64,000 bases of DNA from Aphanothece saxicola GSE-SYN-MK-01-06B (lineage in GTDB: Bacteria > Cyanobacteriota > Cyanobacteriia > PCC-6307 > Cyanobiaceae), in the NCBI GenBank assembly GCA_019359745.1, contig JAHHGT010000005.1, forward strand, positions 248,001 to 312,000, given 5' to 3'. How positions within the stretch are numbered: the stretch's first letter is position 1; every line of letters begins with the position of its first letter. Shown piece after piece: positions 62,232 to 64,000 of this stretch. A program made the position numbers and the translations under genes. The notes under the pieces were generated by a model. It searched no databases and was not told the DNA's origin. It worked only from the letters and a program-made list of their open reading frames with translations.

Positions 62232-62882
62232 ATGGCCCAGATCCTGCTTCCCAGCCTGCGGCGCCTGGCGCTGACGGCCCTCGCCTCGCTGGCCATGGTG
62301 CTGCTCGGCGCCCTGCTGCTCACCGTCGCCCCCCCGGCGGCCCAGGCCGATGCACCGGTGGACCCCGCCACCCTGGCCAAGGCCGTGGTGGCGATGGAGC
62401 AGCTCGATCAGATGCGCATCGCCCTGGCCTCCACCCTGGAGGGCCCCAGCGAGGAGCCCACCATGGAGACCATGAAGGAGGTCTGCAAGCCGGTGGGGAT
62501 GAAGGCCGCCGCGATCGGCCAGGAGAACGGCTGGCAGGTGCGCCAGGTGGCCGCCAAGTTCCGCAATCCCGACCATGCCCCCGTCGGTGCCCAGGAGCGG
62601 GAGGTGATCGACCTGTTCCTCCGCCAGCCGGCGATCACCGGCCTGTGGCAGCCGGCCACGGCCGAGCAGGGCGCCGGCGTCAACTACTACCGCCGCATCA
62701 ATGTGGAGCCCAGCTGCCTGGCCTGCCACGGCACCAAGGCCAGTCGGCCCGCCTTCGTGAAAGAGAACTACCCCGCTGATCGGGCCTTCGATTTCCAGGC
62801 GGGAGACCTGCGGGGGATGTACGCCGTGTTCATTCCCGAGACGCCCCAGGCCCATGACACGCTGGGCGAAACCCCCGGCTGA
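62232..62882 (+). CDS. DUF3365 / Tll0287-like c-type haem protein
   Basis: Signal anchor LTALASLAMVLLGALLLTVA with cleavage after AQA. The mature part holds the DUF3365 (Tll0287) core, YRRINVEPSCLACHGTKAS with the CxxCH haem motif. Tll0287 of Thermosynechococcus has a PAS-like fold with a haem of unusual ligation; redox role unproven. 216 aa. The cytochrome b gene begins just after its stop. Confidence 0.85.
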   Translation: MAQILLPSLRRLALTALASLAMVLLGALLLTVAPPAAQADAPVDPATLAKAVVAMEQLDQMRIALASTLEGPSEEPTMETMKEVCKPVGMKAAAIGQENGWQVRQVAAKFRNPDHAPVGAQEREVIDLFLRQPAITGLWQPATAEQGAGVNYYRRINVEPSCLACHGTKASRPAFVKENYPADRAFDFQAGDLRGMYAVFIPETPQAHDTLGETPG

Positions 62883-62886
62883 CGCC

Positions 62887-63405
62887 ATGGCGCGCCCCCC
62901 CTACCAACCCTCCCTGCTGCGGCTGACCCACGGAGTCACGGCGTTGCTGGTGCTGGCCGCCTGGCTGAGCGGTCTGTTCGTGTACAGCCGCTACGACGGC
63001 CGCTGGGGGCGGCTGCCCTTCACCCCGGGGGGCAACTGGATCGACCTCCATGGCACGGCCGGCTTTCTGCTGCTGCCGCTGGGGCTGGCCTTCGCCGCCT
63101 ACGCCCTCACCCTGGGCCGGCCGCGCCTGAAGCGCAGCACCAACACCATGGCCCTGGCAGTGGCCACCGGCAAGCTGATGGACGAGGACTGGCTGCGGGA
63201 CGGCCAGCTGCAGCACCTGGCCTACAGCCTGCACCTGGTGGCCTGGCTGCTGATCGGCCTGGCGGTGGTGCTGCATGTGGCAGGCAGCCTGCGGCTGGGA
63301 GGCATGCCGCTGCTGGCCTCGATGGCCAGCACGAGCCTGCGGCCGGGTGATTTGCCGGGCGACTGGCCGGGCCAGGTGCGGCGCTTCTGGAAGCGGGGGG
63401 GCTGA
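62887..63405 (+). CDS. Cytochrome b561/b-type membrane protein
   Basis: Four hydrophobic segments with LLRLTHGVTALLVLAAWLSG (His 14), GNWIDLHGTAGFLLLP (His 54 region) and SLHLVAWLLIGLAVVLHVAG (two His). The His placement fits a four-helix haem b protein. 172 aa. The tight link to the Tll0287-like protein suggests a transmembrane electron path between the membrane and a lumenal or periplasmic haem. Confidence 0.82.
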   Translation: MARPPYQPSLLRLTHGVTALLVLAAWLSGLFVYSRYDGRWGRLPFTPGGNWIDLHGTAGFLLLPLGLAFAAYALTLGRPRLKRSTNTMALAVATGKLMDEDWLRDGQLQHLAYSLHLVAWLLIGLAVVLHVAGSLRLGGMPLLASMASTSLRPGDLPGDWPGQVRRFWKRGG

Positions 63406-63470
63406 GGGGAGGAGACGTTTCGTTGAAACCGTTTCGATTGGAGAATGGTCGCCACTGTCTCGGCTGAGCG

Positions 63471-63770
63471 ATGGCCAGGAGCCTCACCCTCAGAAATCTC
63501 CCTGACGACCTCTACGGCCGCCTGCAGCAAGCGGCTCAGCATCATCGCCGCAGCCTCAACCACGAAGCGATCGTGTGCCTGGAGCTGGCCCTTCCGCCTC
63601 AGGCGATCACGACCGCCGAGCGACTGGAGCAGATCCGGACCCTGCGCCACAGCCTGCCGACAGAAGCGGCGTTCACCCCGGGCCAGATCGATGCCTTCAA
63701 GCGCGAGGGCTGGGGGTGCTTCTGCTTGTCGAGCCTGAATCGGCCGACCTTCCGCTCCAGAAACGCTTGA
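63471..63770 (+). CDS. FitA-like antitoxin, C-terminus altered
   Basis: N-terminal RHH domain MARSLTLRNLPDDLYGRLQQ and AQHHRRSLNHEAIVCLELAL, then TPGQIDAFKREGW, as in FitA antitoxins, which normally stop just after KREGR. Here the frame runs on for about 20 extra residues (CFCLSSLNRPTFRSRNA) through DNA that in another frame is PIN-toxin sequence. The DNA-binding domain looks intact. Confidence 0.75.
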   Translation: MARSLTLRNLPDDLYGRLQQAAQHHRRSLNHEAIVCLELALPPQAITTAERLEQIRTLRHSLPTEAAFTPGQIDAFKREGWGCFCLSSLNRPTFRSRNA

Positions 63771-63805
63771 TCACAGCGGATCCCCGGGCAGAAAGCGCCG
63801 GATGA
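63710..63805 (+). pseudogene. Remnant of a PIN-domain toxin (FitB-like)
   Basis: A frame overlapping the antitoxin tail reads LGVLLLVEPESADLPLQKR and ends LITADPRAESAG, resembling the first strand and helix of a PIN protein after its initial VDTN. The start and nearly all of the domain are missing, so the toxin is lost. Confidence 0.6.
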
Positions 63806-64000
63806 ACAACTCCAGGGCCATCGGCCCGCAGCGGGGCTGCCAGGTGGTGCCGCCCGGCAGCCGCCGCCAGGCCTGCACCTGCAGCGCACCGCCGCCGGCC
63901 AGCAGCTGCACCCGGTAGCGGTACTCGGCATCGGCGGCCTGGGCGGGGGCGGCCAGGGGTTCGGCGCCGGGCTGGGTGGCCAGGAACGCCGCCGCGAAAG
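63771..64000 (-). CDS. C-terminal end of an unidentified gene (partial)
   Basis: The last about 76 codons of a minus-strand gene, stop at 63771. The C-terminus reads ADAEYRYRVQLLAGGGALQV then LPGGTTWQPRCGPMALELFI and ends RRFLPGDPL. No family recognised. Preceding residues are Ala/Pro-rich (GAEPLAAPAQAA). Confidence 0.55.
   Translation of the reverse strand, partial: FAAAFLATQPGAEPLAAPAQAADAEYRYRVQLLAGGGALQVQAWRRLPGGTTWQPRCGPMALELFIRRFLPGDPL

Overview
The window comes from a high-GC cyanobacterium, most likely of the freshwater or brackish Synechococcus/Cyanobium type. Support comes from psbA (photosystem II D1), beta-carotene hydroxylase crtR, an ictB-type membrane protein, Ycf20/DUF565-like and Ycf66-like proteins, a PCP_red mini-protein, several DUF families typical of cyanobacteria, and repeated GCGATCGC (HIP1) octamers. 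Genes are packed tightly, often with 4-base start/stop overlaps. The taxonomic call is inference from gene content; no rRNA is present.

Layout. 0-12 kb is core: tRNA-Ala(CGC), a PCP_red protein, DUF565, pyrB with 3-methyladenine glycosylase, a sulfotransferase, a small one-helix membrane protein, a creatininase relative, gatC, crtR, an exported alpha/beta hydrolase, tRNA-Leu(TAG), a Ycf66-like protein and ileS. 12-18 kb is mixed accessory DNA: a GT25 glycosyltransferase, a membrane-anchored TIR-like protein, an HPP membrane protein, a DUF2442 gene with a stump of its DUF4160 partner, a ribbon-helix-helix/PIN toxin-antitoxin pair whose toxin seems to start at CTG, a DUF2817 peptidase-like protein, and a broken AlbA/Schlafen-type gene. 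18.8-23.2 kb is visibly AT-richer and looks like a defence island: an AAA ATPase + DUF4435 pair resembling the PARIS system (AriA/AriB), an Mrr-like endonuclease and an HNH endonuclease.

23.6-28.3 kb holds an MFS exporter/Coq4-like operon divergent from a TetR regulator with a clear palindrome between them, an aldo/keto reductase and two small membrane proteins. 28.4-42.5 kb is the most unusual part: two converging operons encode a zinc alcohol dehydrogenase, two radical SAM proteins, a protein made of two fused sugar-porter MFS units, an SDR, a thiamine-diphosphate enzyme, a carboxylic acid reductase (A-T-R domains), a GT1 glycosyltransferase and an exported protein. Together they look like an uncharacterised biosynthetic cluster for a reduced, glycosylated small molecule or lipid.

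42.5-50 kb returns to conserved genes (DUF1350, DUF7734-like, DUF3177, FIST, trmB, ictB, a sugar-kinase-like ATPase). At 49.8-51.5 kb two HupE/UreJ metal permeases diverge from back-to-back cobalamin riboswitches. 51.5-57.5 kb is the Nit1C nitrilase cluster (relatives of Sll0783-Sll0787 plus MSMEG_0569 and MSMEG_0570). 57.5-60.1 kb groups a TMEM175-type channel, CsbD, two tiny membrane proteins and a group 2 sigma factor, suggesting stress response. 60.3-64 kb has DUF3122, psbA (Glu130, high-light D1 type), a Tll0287-like haem protein with a cytochrome b partner, an orphan FitA antitoxin with the remains of its PIN toxin, and the end of an unidentified gene.
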